In this document: piece after piece, positions 45,468 to 54,574 of the stretch
How the letters are laid out: each line of letters opens with the position of its first letter
Position numbering within the stretch: position 1 is the first letter of the stretch
NCBI GenBank assembly: GCA_016714905.1
Contig: JADKBW010000019.1
Span: forward strand, 1-55,882
DNA: 55,882 nucleotides
DNA from: Flavobacterium sp.
Lineage (GTDB): Bacteria; Bacteroidota; Bacteroidia; Flavobacteriales; Flavobacteriaceae
Reading direction: 5' to 3'
The notes under the pieces: generated by a model
The model's database searches: none
What the model was told of the DNA's origin: nothing
The model's input: the letters and a program-made list of their open reading frames with translations, nothing else
Translations under genes and position numbers: made by a program

Positions 45468-46988
45468 TTAATTTTCAACAAGATAATTCTTCACTTTTTG
45501 AATGAAGGGATACATTACTTGATCTTCCTTGAAAGTAGGAATAATTGCTCTAACATCATCATACAGTTTCTTGGTGACAGATGAAATTTCGTTTTTTTGT
45601 TCCAAAGCATCAATAGCTTGAACTATAGTAATTAATTCAATACTTAAAACTTCGAATGCATTTTCAATAACTCTTGCAGTGATTATCGCCGCATTAGTTC
45701 CCATACTCACAATATCCTGATTGTCGTTATTGTTAGGAATACTGTGAATATACATTGGATTTGAAAGCATTTGGTTTTCGGCTGTCGTTGACGTTGCAGT
45801 AAACTGGGCGCCTTGCATTCCAAAATTATAACCTAATTTTCCTAAATTGACAAAAGGAGGAAGAATTTCATTGATTTTAGAATTTAGCAAATAATTCAAC
45901 TGACGCTCTGAAAGCATTGTTAATTTAGTTATGGCTATTTTAAGTTTATCCATTTCAAAAGAAATGTAATCTCCATGGAAATTACCTCCGTGATAAACAT
46001 GCCTGTTTGCAACATCTATAATTGGATTGTCGTTGACAGAATTGAACTCTTTCTCAAGGATATCTGCAACATTGTCAATAGTTTCCTGAATTGGACCTAG
46101 AATTTGGGGAACGCAACGCAAAGAATAATACTCTTGTACTTTATCACTGAACACGCTTTCTTTATTTTCACCCGTATATAAATGATCTTCTCGCTTGCGT
46201 ATAAGTTTACTATCTAAAAGGTTTGTGCGCATTCTTTCTGCTATTTCACGCTGACCTTTATGTAACTTAGTATTATTGAGTTCAGCGGATAAATGATCAT
46301 CATATGCCCTTACAATTTCATTGATGGCACAAGAGAATTTGATTGACCAATTAGCCAGTTTATTTGCCTTGTGAACATTTACAACACCAATGCCAGCCAT
46401 AACCGAAGTTCCGTTCATTAGTGCTAATCCTTCACGAATTTCAACTTGTATGGGTTCTAATCCTTCTTCTATAAATACTTCTTTGGTAGATTTTCTTTCG
46501 CCTTTGTGAAACACTTCTCCTTCGCCTATAAGCACTAAGGCAAGATGTGCTAGCTGAACCAAATCGCCAGAAGCCCCAACTCCGCCGTGCTCAAAAATCA
46601 ACGGTGTAATGTCTCGGTTAATAAGTTCCTTCATCAGATGAATTAAAGATGGATGAACGCCTGAATAACCCAATGACAACGTATTTAATCTAGCGAGAAT
46701 AGCAGCTTTGACAGCTTGTGCTTCTATAGGTTTTCCTGTACCTGAAGAATGACTACGAATAAGATTGTATTGTAATTGTATACGGTCTTCGTCCTTTATG
46801 CGATATTGTGCCATAGGACCAAAACCTGTATTCACCCCGTAAATGACTTTGCTTTTTGAAAATTCGTTTAAAAAATTGAAGCTTCTTTTTACTCTTCTCA
46901 AGACCGCTTCGCTTATTTGGATCTTTTCGTTTTTAAAAATTATAGCTTCGAATTCCTTTAAACTTAAATATTCATTAATAGTTTCCAT
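45468..46988 (-). CDS. Tyrosine ammonia-lyase (aromatic amino-acid lyase family)
   Basis: A 506-aa lyase with the MIO cofactor triad Ala139-Ser140-Gly141 in EHGGVGASGDLVQLAH, the catalytic Tyr50 (VIYGVNTGFGP) and the FNFGMQGAQFTATSTTAE segment. Length and sequence look very like F. johnsoniae tyrosine ammonia-lyase as I remember it. His80 (RSHSSG) aligns with the His that marks tyrosine selectivity in characterised TALs. It would convert tyrosine to 4-coumarate, the aryl starter of flexirubin. It is the first gene of the long minus-strand operon and is divergent from the flavin oxidoreductase. Confidence 0.93.
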   Translation of the reverse strand: METINEYLSLKEFEAIIFKNEKIQISEAVLRRVKRSFNFLNEFSKSKVIYGVNTGFGPMAQYRIKDEDRIQLQYNLIRSHSSGTGKPIEAQAVKAAILARLNTLSLGYSGVHPSLIHLMKELINRDITPLIFEHGGVGASGDLVQLAHLALVLIGEGEVFHKGERKSTKEVFIEEGLEPIQVEIREGLALMNGTSVMAGIGVVNVHKANKLANWSIKFSCAINEIVRAYDDHLSAELNNTKLHKGQREIAERMRTNLLDSKLIRKREDHLYTGENKESVFSDKVQEYYSLRCVPQILGPIQETIDNVADILEKEFNSVNDNPIIDVANRHVYHGGNFHGDYISFEMDKLKIAITKLTMLSERQLNYLLNSKINEILPPFVNLGKLGYNFGMQGAQFTATSTTAENQMLSNPMYIHSIPNNNDNQDIVSMGTNAAIITARVIENAFEVLSIELITIVQAIDALEQKNEISSVTKKLYDDVRAIIPTFKEDQVMYPFIQKVKNYLVEN

Positions 46989-47054
46989 TCAGCCTTTACG
47001 TTTTTTACGAGTATAGTTTTTATATTAAATTAATTTGTAGTTAATTTGAACGGG

Positions 47055-47062
47055 CAAATGTA
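47055..47062 (-). promoter_or_regulatory. Candidate -7 element for the pigment operon
   Basis: Read on the minus strand, TACATTTG is an exact TAnnTTTG -7 match, 67 bp before the ammonia-lyase start in the 99-bp divergent gap. A TTG -33 element at normal spacing was not found, so the assignment is weak. Confidence 0.35.
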
Positions 47063-47087
47063 GTATATAAATTACAAATAAAAGAAT

Positions 47088-48344
47088 ATGTTAAAGGAGT
47101 TTGTTGATGTTTTGGTAATTGGAGCTGGTCCTTCCGGATGTGTCTCTGCTGCTCATCTTCACAACAATGGTGTGAAAGTAAAAATAGTTGAAAAAACGAA
47201 GTTTCCTCGCTTAGTAGTCGGAGAAAGTTTGATTCCACGCGTCATGGATCATTTTTCAGAAGCAGGTTTATTTGAATCGTTAGACGCGATGAATTTCGAA
47301 AAGAAACTCGGTGCCCGATTTATTCGTGGAGAAGAGATTTGTATTTTCGATTTTAGCAAAAAATACGGAGAAGGTTGGGATTGGACTTGGCAAGTTCCAA
47401 GAGCCGATTTTGACAATACTATGGCGCAAGAAGTCATCCGCAAAGGCATTAATTTAGAGTTTGAATCAGAAGTAGTTTCTATTTCTTTTGAAGGGAAAAA
47501 ATCGATTACTCTGATAAAAGACGTCGATGGAAACTTTAAAGAAGTGCATGCCAATTTTGTAATTGATTCCAGCGGTTATGGGAGAGTTTTACCACGACTT
47601 TTAGATTTAGATACGCCTTCAAAATTAGACCCACATTCCGCTATATTTACCCATGTTGTAGATGTAAACCGACCTGCAGGCGAAGAAGGAACATTAATTT
47701 CATTTGATATTTTAGAAACTGAAGTTTGGTTGTGGGTGATTCCATTTTCTAATGGAAACACAAGTTTAGGTGTTGTTGGGCCAACCCACTTTATTAATGC
47801 ACTATCCGAAAACAATGATACTAGAGAAGCTTTAAACAATGCCGTAAATTTATCCGATTTTTACATCAAAAGATTTGGCGGTGTTCCGTTCAATTTTGAG
47901 CCTGTGAAATTAGAAAATTACTCGCGTTCTGTAAAAAGAATGTATGGTGATGGTTTTGCCTTAACAGGAAACAGTTCTGAGTTTTTAGATCCGGTTTTTT
48001 CTTCTGGTGTTGAGTTTGCAACTGAATCTGGAATGTTAGCAGCCAAATTATACCTTAAAGAATCACAAGGATTAAAAGTAGATTGGGAAGAAGAATTTAC
48101 AGGATATATGCGACGAGGCATTGGTGTTTTTACAACCTATGTAAAAGAATGGTACACCGGAAATCTACAAACCTTGTTTTTCCACCAGCCTGAAAATCTG
48201 GATGTAAAAGAAAAAATTTGTTCCGTTTTGGCTGGCTATGTTTGGGATGAAACCAATCCGTTTGTTAAGAAACACGATAATTTAGTCAAAAACATGGCGC
48301 ATCTAATCAATATGGAATATGAAGCACAAAAAAACCTTAGTTAA
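47088..48344 (+). CDS. Flavin-dependent halogenase/monooxygenase-like oxidoreductase
   Basis: A 418-aa flavoprotein. The FAD motif is VLVIGAGPSGCVSAAHLHNNG; KFPRLVVGESLIPRV, the WxWxIP-like EVWLWVIPFSNGNTSLGVVG and EFLDPVFSSGVEFATESG all match the tryptophan-halogenase/geranylgeranyl-reductase superfamily. WxWxIP is the signature of flavin-dependent halogenases, and some flexirubins are chlorinated, so halogenation of the aromatic head is plausible; hydroxylation is the alternative. The gene is divergent from the tyrosine ammonia-lyase over a 99-bp gap, so shared regulation is likely. A terminator overlaps its stop codon. Confidence 0.82.
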   Translation: MLKEFVDVLVIGAGPSGCVSAAHLHNNGVKVKIVEKTKFPRLVVGESLIPRVMDHFSEAGLFESLDAMNFEKKLGARFIRGEEICIFDFSKKYGEGWDWTWQVPRADFDNTMAQEVIRKGINLEFESEVVSISFEGKKSITLIKDVDGNFKEVHANFVIDSSGYGRVLPRLLDLDTPSKLDPHSAIFTHVVDVNRPAGEEGTLISFDILETEVWLWVIPFSNGNTSLGVVGPTHFINALSENNDTREALNNAVNLSDFYIKRFGGVPFNFEPVKLENYSRSVKRMYGDGFALTGNSSEFLDPVFSSGVEFATESGMLAAKLYLKESQGLKVDWEEEFTGYMRRGIGVFTTYVKEWYTGNLQTLFFHQPENLDVKEKICSVLAGYVWDETNPFVKKHDNLVKNMAHLINMEYEAQKNLS

Positions 48345-48360
48345 ATACTAAGTTTTTTTT
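48336..48360. terminator. Terminator at the end of the flavin oxidoreductase gene
   Basis: The 6-bp stem CTTAGT/ACTAAG (48336-48341 with 48347-48352) contains the stop codon in its loop and is followed by a long T-run. The A-rich upstream side allows action on both strands. Its sequence nearly repeats the terminator at 49003-49033. Confidence 0.75.
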
Positions 48361-48363
48361 TTA

Positions 48364-48966
48364 TTATAAATATCGTTTCATTTGAATCGTAAGGCTTTTT
48401 GCTAATTTTTCATAAGCTCCTTTAATTCTATCTCCTTGTTTCCGGTAATCTTTAACTAACCCGATTGATTTATCAAATTCGACGGCCACTATAACATTAG
48501 AAGGATTTGCAGTTTCGAAAATGGTGATTATAGCACTGATTTTGGCGGGTTCTACTTGTGCAACCTCATAACCTGGGTAAATCCATGTTGTTTTAAGGGC
48601 AAGCGTATATTTGGATTCTGGATTCGTTCCGGCCTTTACATTTTTACTTTCAAGTTGTTCATTGAAATAATCAATAAAACCTGGTTCGTATTTGTTTTTT
48701 CGGTCTTCATACCAATCTTTTTCAAATGACACCGCTTTCCCTTTTAAATCTTGCCCGTTATCATATTGTCTTCTTTTGTTAATCTTCTCCTTTAAATAAG
48801 CTTCCTCCGACTCAAATCCGTTAACTTCCATTCCTTTGTAGTCGAAGGTGCAATAATACTCGGAAATTCCTTTTACGTTTTTTAAATCGCCAGTTAAAAC
48901 AGTAAACCGTTGACTATAAAGTTGTGACGACACTAAGAAAATAACTATAAATTGTAATTGTTTCAT
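48364..48966 (-). CDS. Secreted protein of unknown function, paralogue A
   Basis: A protein of about 200 aa starting at the ATG at 48966 (MKQLQFIVIFLVSSQLYSQ, a signal peptide); the longer frame adds an unlikely N-terminus. The mature part includes LTGDLKNVKGISEYYCTFDYKGMEV, TLALKTTWIYPGYEVAQVEPAKISAIITI and a late amphipathic helix GAYEKLAKSLTIQMK. It is a clear paralogue of the next gene, sharing the DFxxL...FDYxxL, TTWIxPGxxV and late AK(S)L segments. It is probably periplasmic. No family function is known to me. Confidence 0.8.
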   Translation of the reverse strand: MKQLQFIVIFLVSSQLYSQRFTVLTGDLKNVKGISEYYCTFDYKGMEVNGFESEEAYLKEKINKRRQYDNGQDLKGKAVSFEKDWYEDRKNKYEPGFIDYFNEQLESKNVKAGTNPESKYTLALKTTWIYPGYEVAQVEPAKISAIITIFETANPSNVIVAVEFDKSIGLVKDYRKQGDRIKGAYEKLAKSLTIQMKRYL

Positions 48967-49002
48967 GAAACAAATATATTTTATTTTAGAATTAGTAAAC
49001 AA

Positions 49003-49033
49003 AAAAACCTTAGTTTGAGACTAAGGTTTTTTT
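49003..49033. terminator. Terminator between the two paralogous secreted-protein genes
   Basis: The 7-bp stem CCTTAGT/ACTAAGG (49008-49014 with 49020-49026) has a 5-nt loop and is flanked by A and T runs. It ends the 49.05-kb gene on the minus strand. Its stem repeats that of the terminator at 48336. Confidence 0.85.
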
Positions 49034-49050
49034 GTTTACGTTGGGTTATA

Positions 49051-49659
49051 TTATTTAGTGTTTTTCAATATAAAGCCTGCTAAGGATTTTCCTGTTTTTG
49101 CAAAACCTTCGCCTATTCTTGATTCATTACTGAAATTATTCCCCCATTGGTCACCTGGCGCTTCTTTTGTAGTAATTTCTAAAACAACATTAGAACGGTT
49201 TTCTGTTTCAACAAACTTCAAATTAGTAGACACTTTAGCTGGTTGTTTCATAACCCCGGCATCCCAACCTGGGAAAATCCATGTAGCTTCAACAATTAAG
49301 GTATATTTAGCACTTTTTAAATCTTCTTGAAAGCTCAATTCTTTTTTCTTTTTTACCAAAACAATGTTTACTAATTCTAAAAACTTAGGGTTCCAAATAG
49401 CGATTTTTGCCCCTTCCCATTTCTTTTTCCAAACATCGCCAACTCCTTTGGTTTTCTCATTTAGATCAGCTGCTCTGTCTGAAATATATTGTGCTTCGGT
49501 TTTGTTTTCTTTCATCAACTTTAAGTTGCTGTAATCAAACTCAACATTAACAGCTGTTTGATTATTTAAGAAACCGAAATCCCCTTTTATTATTTCCATT
49601 TTTTGAGCTGATACTATTGATGATGTTATCAATAAGGCTAAAACCACTACTTTTTTCAT
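49051..49659 (-). CDS. Secreted protein of unknown function, paralogue B
   Basis: A 202-aa protein with a signal peptide (MKKVVVLALLITSSIVSAQ). The mature part has IIKGDFGFLNNQTAVNVEFDYSNLKL, LIVEATWIFPGWDAGVMKQPAKVSTNLKF and a C-terminal GFAKTGKSLAGFILK helix, parallel to paralogue A downstream. Both end their beta-rich domain with a VVLEITTK/VIVAVEFD strand. It is likely a periplasmic lipid- or protein-binding beta-sandwich. The function is unknown. A terminator separates the two genes, so they may be expressed independently. Confidence 0.82.
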   Translation of the reverse strand: MKKVVVLALLITSSIVSAQKMEIIKGDFGFLNNQTAVNVEFDYSNLKLMKENKTEAQYISDRAADLNEKTKGVGDVWKKKWEGAKIAIWNPKFLELVNIVLVKKKKELSFQEDLKSAKYTLIVEATWIFPGWDAGVMKQPAKVSTNLKFVETENRSNVVLEITTKEAPGDQWGNNFSNESRIGEGFAKTGKSLAGFILKNTK

Positions 49660-49759
49660 TTCTTTATTTTTATATGTTGTTTGAACAAATCTAGCTTTTT
49701 TTTATCACATACAAATCTGAAAACCTTATTTTACTTGGTTCAAAATAGTAATGAGGGAC

Positions 49760-50165
49760 TTAATCAAAAACAAATTGTGGAGAAACGCCTAAAAACTTGT
49801 TTAATGATATCATCATTAGACATGATGACGGCATCTAAGCAGAATATTATGGAATTAAAGATGGTACCACCACTTCCAAAATAGTTGGAGATGCAGTAGC
49901 AGCTTCTGAAGTTCATGGCGCTTTAGGAAATGCAGGTAGTTCAAAACCTGAACTATATTTCAAACTCTTAGATCCAGATGGAATAAGGATATTAGATCCT
50001 TTTTTTGAAACTTGCACTACAACAACTATTGATTCATGGTGGATTAAGCAACCTGCTTACGTCAACTCTATAGTAAATACTGTCTTGCCGATCTCAAACT
50101 GTTTTAAAATACTGGTAATCTATTGCTGGGAGAATCCAACTTCCCTCATAAAACTCCTTGTTTAG
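49760..50165 (+). pseudogene. Degenerate C-terminal fragment of an M23-family peptidase
   Basis: No start codon is found, and an in-frame TAA lies at 49836-49838. The reading frame gives DIIIRHDDG, then VGDAVAASEVHGALGNAGSS, PELYFKLLDPDGIRILDPFFETC and DSWWIKQPAYV. This follows the LytM/M23 endopeptidase pattern (H-x-DG, V-G-D-x-V-x-x-G, GxxGSS, a degenerate HLHFE, a late DP plus a C...SWW tail common in Bacteroidota). The zinc-binding HxH is ELY here. It fills the gap between the paralogue pair and the flippase, and is probably a relic. Confidence 0.6.
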
Positions 50166-50186
50166 AATTACAACATTTTTCTAATT

Positions 50187-51503
50187 TTAAACAGTTCTGT
50201 TTTTAGGTAAGTTTACATTAACAAATTTTTTATAGAATACTAGTAAAACGATAATTAGGTATATAAAATTATAGGTGGCAAAAGCATAAACACTACCTAC
50301 TAGGCCCCATTTTTCAATAAATATTAAAGATAATGTTACGTAAACAATATTCAATAAAATTTCTAATGTGATAACAGTCTTGATTCTCGCCTTTGCAAGA
50401 AAAACAAAGCCGGTGATTTGAGCTGCAATTCTAAAAAAAACACCAATCAATTGATATGAAAATAAAGATTCAGATTGCAAAAAGTCATTTGTAGCTAATA
50501 GTTTTATAATAATAAATCTTAATAGGTATATTGATATTAAGATAATCGTTATTATTGGAATGATAATTTTGTATGTTGTTTTTACTTCGTTTAACAATTC
50601 TCTTTTGTTGCTAATCTCGGACAATCTGGGAATATAATAAGAACTAACAGTAAGTGCAAAAAACATAATTCCTGTGGTAGATATTCTTGAAACAAATTCA
50701 TAATATCCTGCGTCAATTAGAGACGTTTTTTGAATTATCATTCCTCTAATAAAAATAGCAACTAAGGGAGTTATTGCAGTTGTTAACAGCGCTAAAAATG
50801 GCAAAACCAAAAATGAACTTGAATTTTCATTGTTAAACTTATTTATAAAATTGTCTTTTACTAGCCAAATTTCGTTTTTCAAGAAAAATAAAGTAAAAAC
50901 AAAAACGACCGACTGATTTACTACCACACCAACTAAAACTCCATAAATTCCGAAAAAGTAAATTAATATTGAAGTTAGAAGCAAACTAAAAATATTATTA
51001 AAAATATTAATTAAATTAAATTTTTTAAAATCCTTATGGCCACTAATAATTGAAAGCAAAAAATTATTTAATCCATAAAAAACTATTGTAAAACCGAAGA
51101 GGACAAATACACTATAATAATCTGGTCTGTGTAAAATAATTGACGCAATTGTTTTAGAAAAAATTATTAATGGAATACCAATTATTAAAGAGGAATATAA
51201 AATATATTGTAGTGAAGTTGATAATAAGTTTTTTAAATCATTGGTTTTAGCACCTCTATATTCGGATGTGTATTTAGTTATTCCTTCGTTTATTGCTCCT
51301 CCTGCCAAAACCATTATAATTGCAACAAAATTTAGCATCTGACCAAAAATAGCAATCCCCTCAGCCCCCGATTTTAGGGCAATAATTTTTCCAATTATTA
51401 ATGTTGTTGCAATTTTTACTGCAGAAGAAATTGCAGAAAAAAAAGAAGCATTTATAAATTGATTTGCTTTAATTTTTCTTACTGTTTTTTTTATTAAAGA
51501 CAT
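50187..51503 (-). CDS. Polysaccharide flippase (Wzx/O-antigen translocase-like, MATE/MOP superfamily)
   Basis: A 438-aa protein with about twelve transmembrane helices and a pattern typical of O-antigen translocases (FFSAISSAVKIATTLIIGKIIALKSGAEGIAIFGQM). It would flip lipid-linked oligosaccharide units across the inner membrane. It is the last gene of a minus-strand polysaccharide operon, and its start overlaps the restored end of the glycosyltransferase by about 10 bp. Confidence 0.9.
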   Translation of the reverse strand: MSLIKKTVRKIKANQFINASFFSAISSAVKIATTLIIGKIIALKSGAEGIAIFGQMLNFVAIIMVLAGGAINEGITKYTSEYRGAKTNDLKNLLSTSLQYILYSSLIIGIPLIIFSKTIASIILHRPDYYSVFVLFGFTIVFYGLNNFLLSIISGHKDFKKFNLINIFNNIFSLLLTSILIYFFGIYGVLVGVVVNQSVVFVFTLFFLKNEIWLVKDNFINKFNNENSSSFLVLPFLALLTTAITPLVAIFIRGMIIQKTSLIDAGYYEFVSRISTTGIMFFALTVSSYYIPRLSEISNKRELLNEVKTTYKIIIPIITIILISIYLLRFIIIKLLATNDFLQSESLFSYQLIGVFFRIAAQITGFVFLAKARIKTVITLEILLNIVYVTLSLIFIEKWGLVGSVYAFATYNFIYLIIVLLVFYKKFVNVNLPKNRTV

Positions 51504-52772
51504 ACTTTTTTATAGTCGTTTAAAAAATTATTGGTTTTATTTCGGTTGAGAAACCTATAGATAGACATTGATAAAAAAATTCGAAATAATTCGAAATAAG
51601 TAAATCCTTTTACTAATATTTTGCTTTCTAAAACCAATTCGTTAAATACTTTAACCGTCTTATTTATTCCGAAATCTTCGGCTTTTTTTCGCTAATTTGC
51701 ATTCTGCTTCATATTGATCGGTTGTCATGTTTAGTAATTTTAATATGTAGAAAGAAATGTCTTTCATTTCATATTTTAATTCTTTTTCCTGATAGGAATA
51801 GGTTGTAAAATCATGCAAAAAACCATATGTCTTTGGGTCTGTTTTATCATGGTTTTCTATACCGATTAATGCTGGAATACCTTCTGCAGAAGCCTCAATT
51901 AATGCTGTTCCTGCACCAATAAAAAGCAAAGAATCTGATATTGTTTTAGAAAAATCACTGTACTTAATTGACGGATAAAATTTAATTCTTTCTTCAAGAT
52001 TTAATTCTTTTACTTTCTGTTCTAATTTATCTCTTTCAACTCCATCACCATAATTCTCATAGTAGATCTTATATTCTTCGTTGTTCCATTTGTCAATAAC
52101 ATCAATTATGTGATAATTATACGTTTTCCAAGGAGATAATCTTCCAACAGAAACAATCCGGACGTTTTTCTTTCCAACGCAATTGTTCTTAGCGTTTTTT
52201 AGTTCAATTCCAATAGGAGCTAAATACGATTCATTGCTGTCTAATTTATATAATTCTGAATAGGTATCTCTTGATATTTCATTAAAAAAAAGGAAGTTTT
52301 TACTCTCCACGGACTTAATAAAACCTATTAATTTTCTTATAAAATAAACTTTTTTATATTTTAAAAAATTGTATTCATTAATATGATATATACCCAACGA
52401 AAATGATATTTTCATGTCTTTTGCCAAATTAGAAAATCTGCTTAAGAAAAACAGAGCATTGGTATCAGGCACATGAATATGATTTAAATCAATCAGAATT
52501 TCATTAATAAATTTTTGTTTTTTAATAGGCAATAACATTTTTAAAACCGATGGTAATTTATTCGTGATGGATTTTGGAAAATAAACAAAATCATCCCAAA
52601 AATAAACATTTGAATATTGACACAATTGCTGATAAAGTTCTGCGTCATAATTTCGTTTTAACAGTAAAAAATTAATCTTTGCTTGATTAGAAACATTGTT
52701 TGCGGCTAATCGTACCATAAATGTTTCGATTCCGCCCGCAATCAAACTTTCATTAATAAAAAGTGTTTTCAT
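51494..52772 (-). CDS. Glycosyltransferase family 4 protein (frameshift at 51683-51689)
   Basis: A GT4-type enzyme: the N-terminus has FINESLIAGGIETFMVRLA, the acceptor-side Rossmann glycine region, and the C-terminal half has IVSVGRLSPWKTYNYHIIDVI and LFIGAGTALIEASAEGIPALI with the E-x7-E motif. The frame breaks at a seven-T run (plus strand). Removing one base gives LAKKAEDFGINKTVKVFNEL and about 60 more residues ending at 51494, so the restored protein is about 425 aa and slightly overlaps the flippase. It transfers a sugar from a nucleotide donor to the growing unit. Confidence 0.85.
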
Positions 52773-52780
52773 TAATTTTC

Positions 52781-53900
52781 TTATACAACTGCATCAATTA
52801 CAGATTCAACATCTAACTCATAAAATAAAGGTAATCTAACTAAACAATCGGTATATCTATCGGCTTCAACTAAAATTCTACCGTCATGTTTTTCTTTGTA
52901 AAATGGACTTGTGTGTAAACTTATATAATGAAAAACAGCTAATATATTATTATCCTTTAATGATTGTATTAAATGTGTTCTTTGAGATAAACTATTGCAA
53001 ACTAAATAAAACATGTGCGCATTATTTGTGGCATAACTCGGTATAACTGGCAACAAAATATTATTTGCTTTTGACCAACCTTCTAATTTTTCTTTATAAC
53101 AATCCCAAAGTTGTTTTCTTTTTAGTTGTATTTTTTCAATATTTTCTACTTGCGCCCATAAAAAAGCAGCTATAATTTCAGAAGGTAAGAATGAACTGCC
53201 AATATCAACCCATCCGTATTTATCAACAGATCCTCGAAAAAAAAAGCAGAACGATTTGTTCCTTTTTCCCATATTATTTCAGCTCTTTCACTAAAAGACT
53301 CATCATTGATGGCTAGCATACCGCCTTCACCTGAAATAATATTTTTGGTTTCATGGAATGAAAAAGCCGCTAAATGTCCAATTGATCCGAGTGGCTTTTT
53401 AATTCCATCTTTATTTAAATAATAACTTTCTATTGCTTGAGCCGCATCTTCAATGACAAATAAATTATGTCGATTAGCAATATCCATAATTATATCCATA
53501 TTGCAGGCAACTCCGGCATAATGTACAGGAACAATTGCTTTTGTTTTTGGTGTAATTAATGCTTCTATTGAATCCTCGTCCATATTGGGATTATCTTTTT
53601 TTGAGTCTGCAAATATTATCTTTGCTCCTCTAAGTACAAAGGCATTTGGAGTAGATACAAATGTATAAGATGGCATTATTACCTCATCTCCAGGTTGAAT
53701 ATTAATTAATATTGCAGCCATTTCAAGCGCATCTGTGCATGACGTAGTCAATAAGCATTTTTTAAATCCATATTTTTTTTCAAAGTAATCTTGGCATTTT
53801 TTGTATAAATCCCATTTCCAGATATTTTGCCGGATTTTACTGCATCTTCAATATATTCGATTTCTTTTCCTGTTAGGTAAGGTTTGTTGAATGGTATCAT
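52781..53900 (-). CDS. WecE/RffA-type dTDP-4-amino-4,6-dideoxygalactose transaminase (frameshifted twice)
   Basis: Three frames assemble a DegT/DnrJ/EryC1 aminotransferase of about 372 aa. The N-terminus runs from the ATG at 53900 (MIPFNKPYLTGKEIEYIEDA) to a six-T run at 53797-53802, where one base is missing. The core has TTSCTDALEMAA, EDAAQAIES and FSFHETKNIISGEGG (PLP Lys). A nine-A run at 53237-53245 breaks the family motif WEKGTNRSxFFRGSVDKYGW. RffA converts dTDP-4-keto-6-deoxyglucose to dTDP-Fuc4N. ATGA overlap with the acetyltransferase gene indicates coupling. Confidence 0.87.
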
Positions 53901-54574
53901 TTTTTCCAATAATGTTTAATAAATAATGTTTCTTCGATTCTATATCCTTGCTTTTTATAAAAATTGCACGCTATCTCATTTATTTGCTGTGTAGGTATTA
54001 ATAATGTTTTAATAGAATTATTATTGAGTTTGTGTTCAACTGCTTTCAATAATTGACTTCCTATTCCTTTTCCTTGACAATTTTGGCTTACTGCAACCAA
54101 ACCAATTGTTGCTGTATTATTTTGTGTTTTATACGTAATAAATCCTATTATTTCATTTTGATCCAAATAAACTAGCAAATCATCTGCAAAAATATTTGAA
54201 ATTGAATTATCTATCCATAGTTTGTATAATTCCTGAAACTTATCATTTTCAAAATTTGGATCTAAATTAAATCTGCTAAATTTTCCGCTTTCAAAAGATA
54301 ATTTATAAATCAAAGATTTATCAATTTTTAAATCTTTGAAAGAAAAAATATTCTCGTTTGTATTATTATTTTGCTCTAACTCTTTTGCGAAAATTAATTT
54401 TGTTTCAGAAAAAGTGTTTTCAAAATTTCTAATTTCTGGATAGATATCAATTTTAGATTTTAAATATAGGAGGTCGTATTCATCAAAATTGCTTTCAGAT
54501 TCTTTCCCATCATAAAAAAATTCACCAATTTCAATTCCAAAAAAATCACTATCCCACTTTAATTTTTTTATCAT
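53897..54574 (-). CDS. GNAT acetyltransferase, WecD/RffC-like (dTDP-fucosamine acetyltransferase candidate)
   Basis: A 225-aa protein with an N-terminal WDSDFFGIEIGEF motif typical of RffC/WecD and FdtC-type sugar acetyltransferases, and a C-terminal GNAT acetyl-CoA site (GLVAVSQNCQGKGIGSQLLKAVE). It would N-acetylate the dTDP-4-amino sugar made by the adjacent WecE-type transaminase, giving Fuc4NAc or an isomer. It overlaps both neighbours by ATGA, so the three genes are translated as a unit. Confidence 0.88.
   Translation of the reverse strand: MIKKLKWDSDFFGIEIGEFFYDGKESESNFDEYDLLYLKSKIDIYPEIRNFENTFSETKLIFAKELEQNNNTNENIFSFKDLKIDKSLIYKLSFESGKFSRFNLDPNFENDKFQELYKLWIDNSISNIFADDLLVYLDQNEIIGFITYKTQNNTATIGLVAVSQNCQGKGIGSQLLKAVEHKLNNNSIKTLLIPTQQINEIACNFYKKQGYRIEETLFIKHYWKK

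Noticed and set aside
49681..49884. 67-aa plus-strand ORF after paralogue B
   Set aside because: The peptide-like signal (M23 pattern) lies in a different frame of this stretch; this ORF has no recognisable content.
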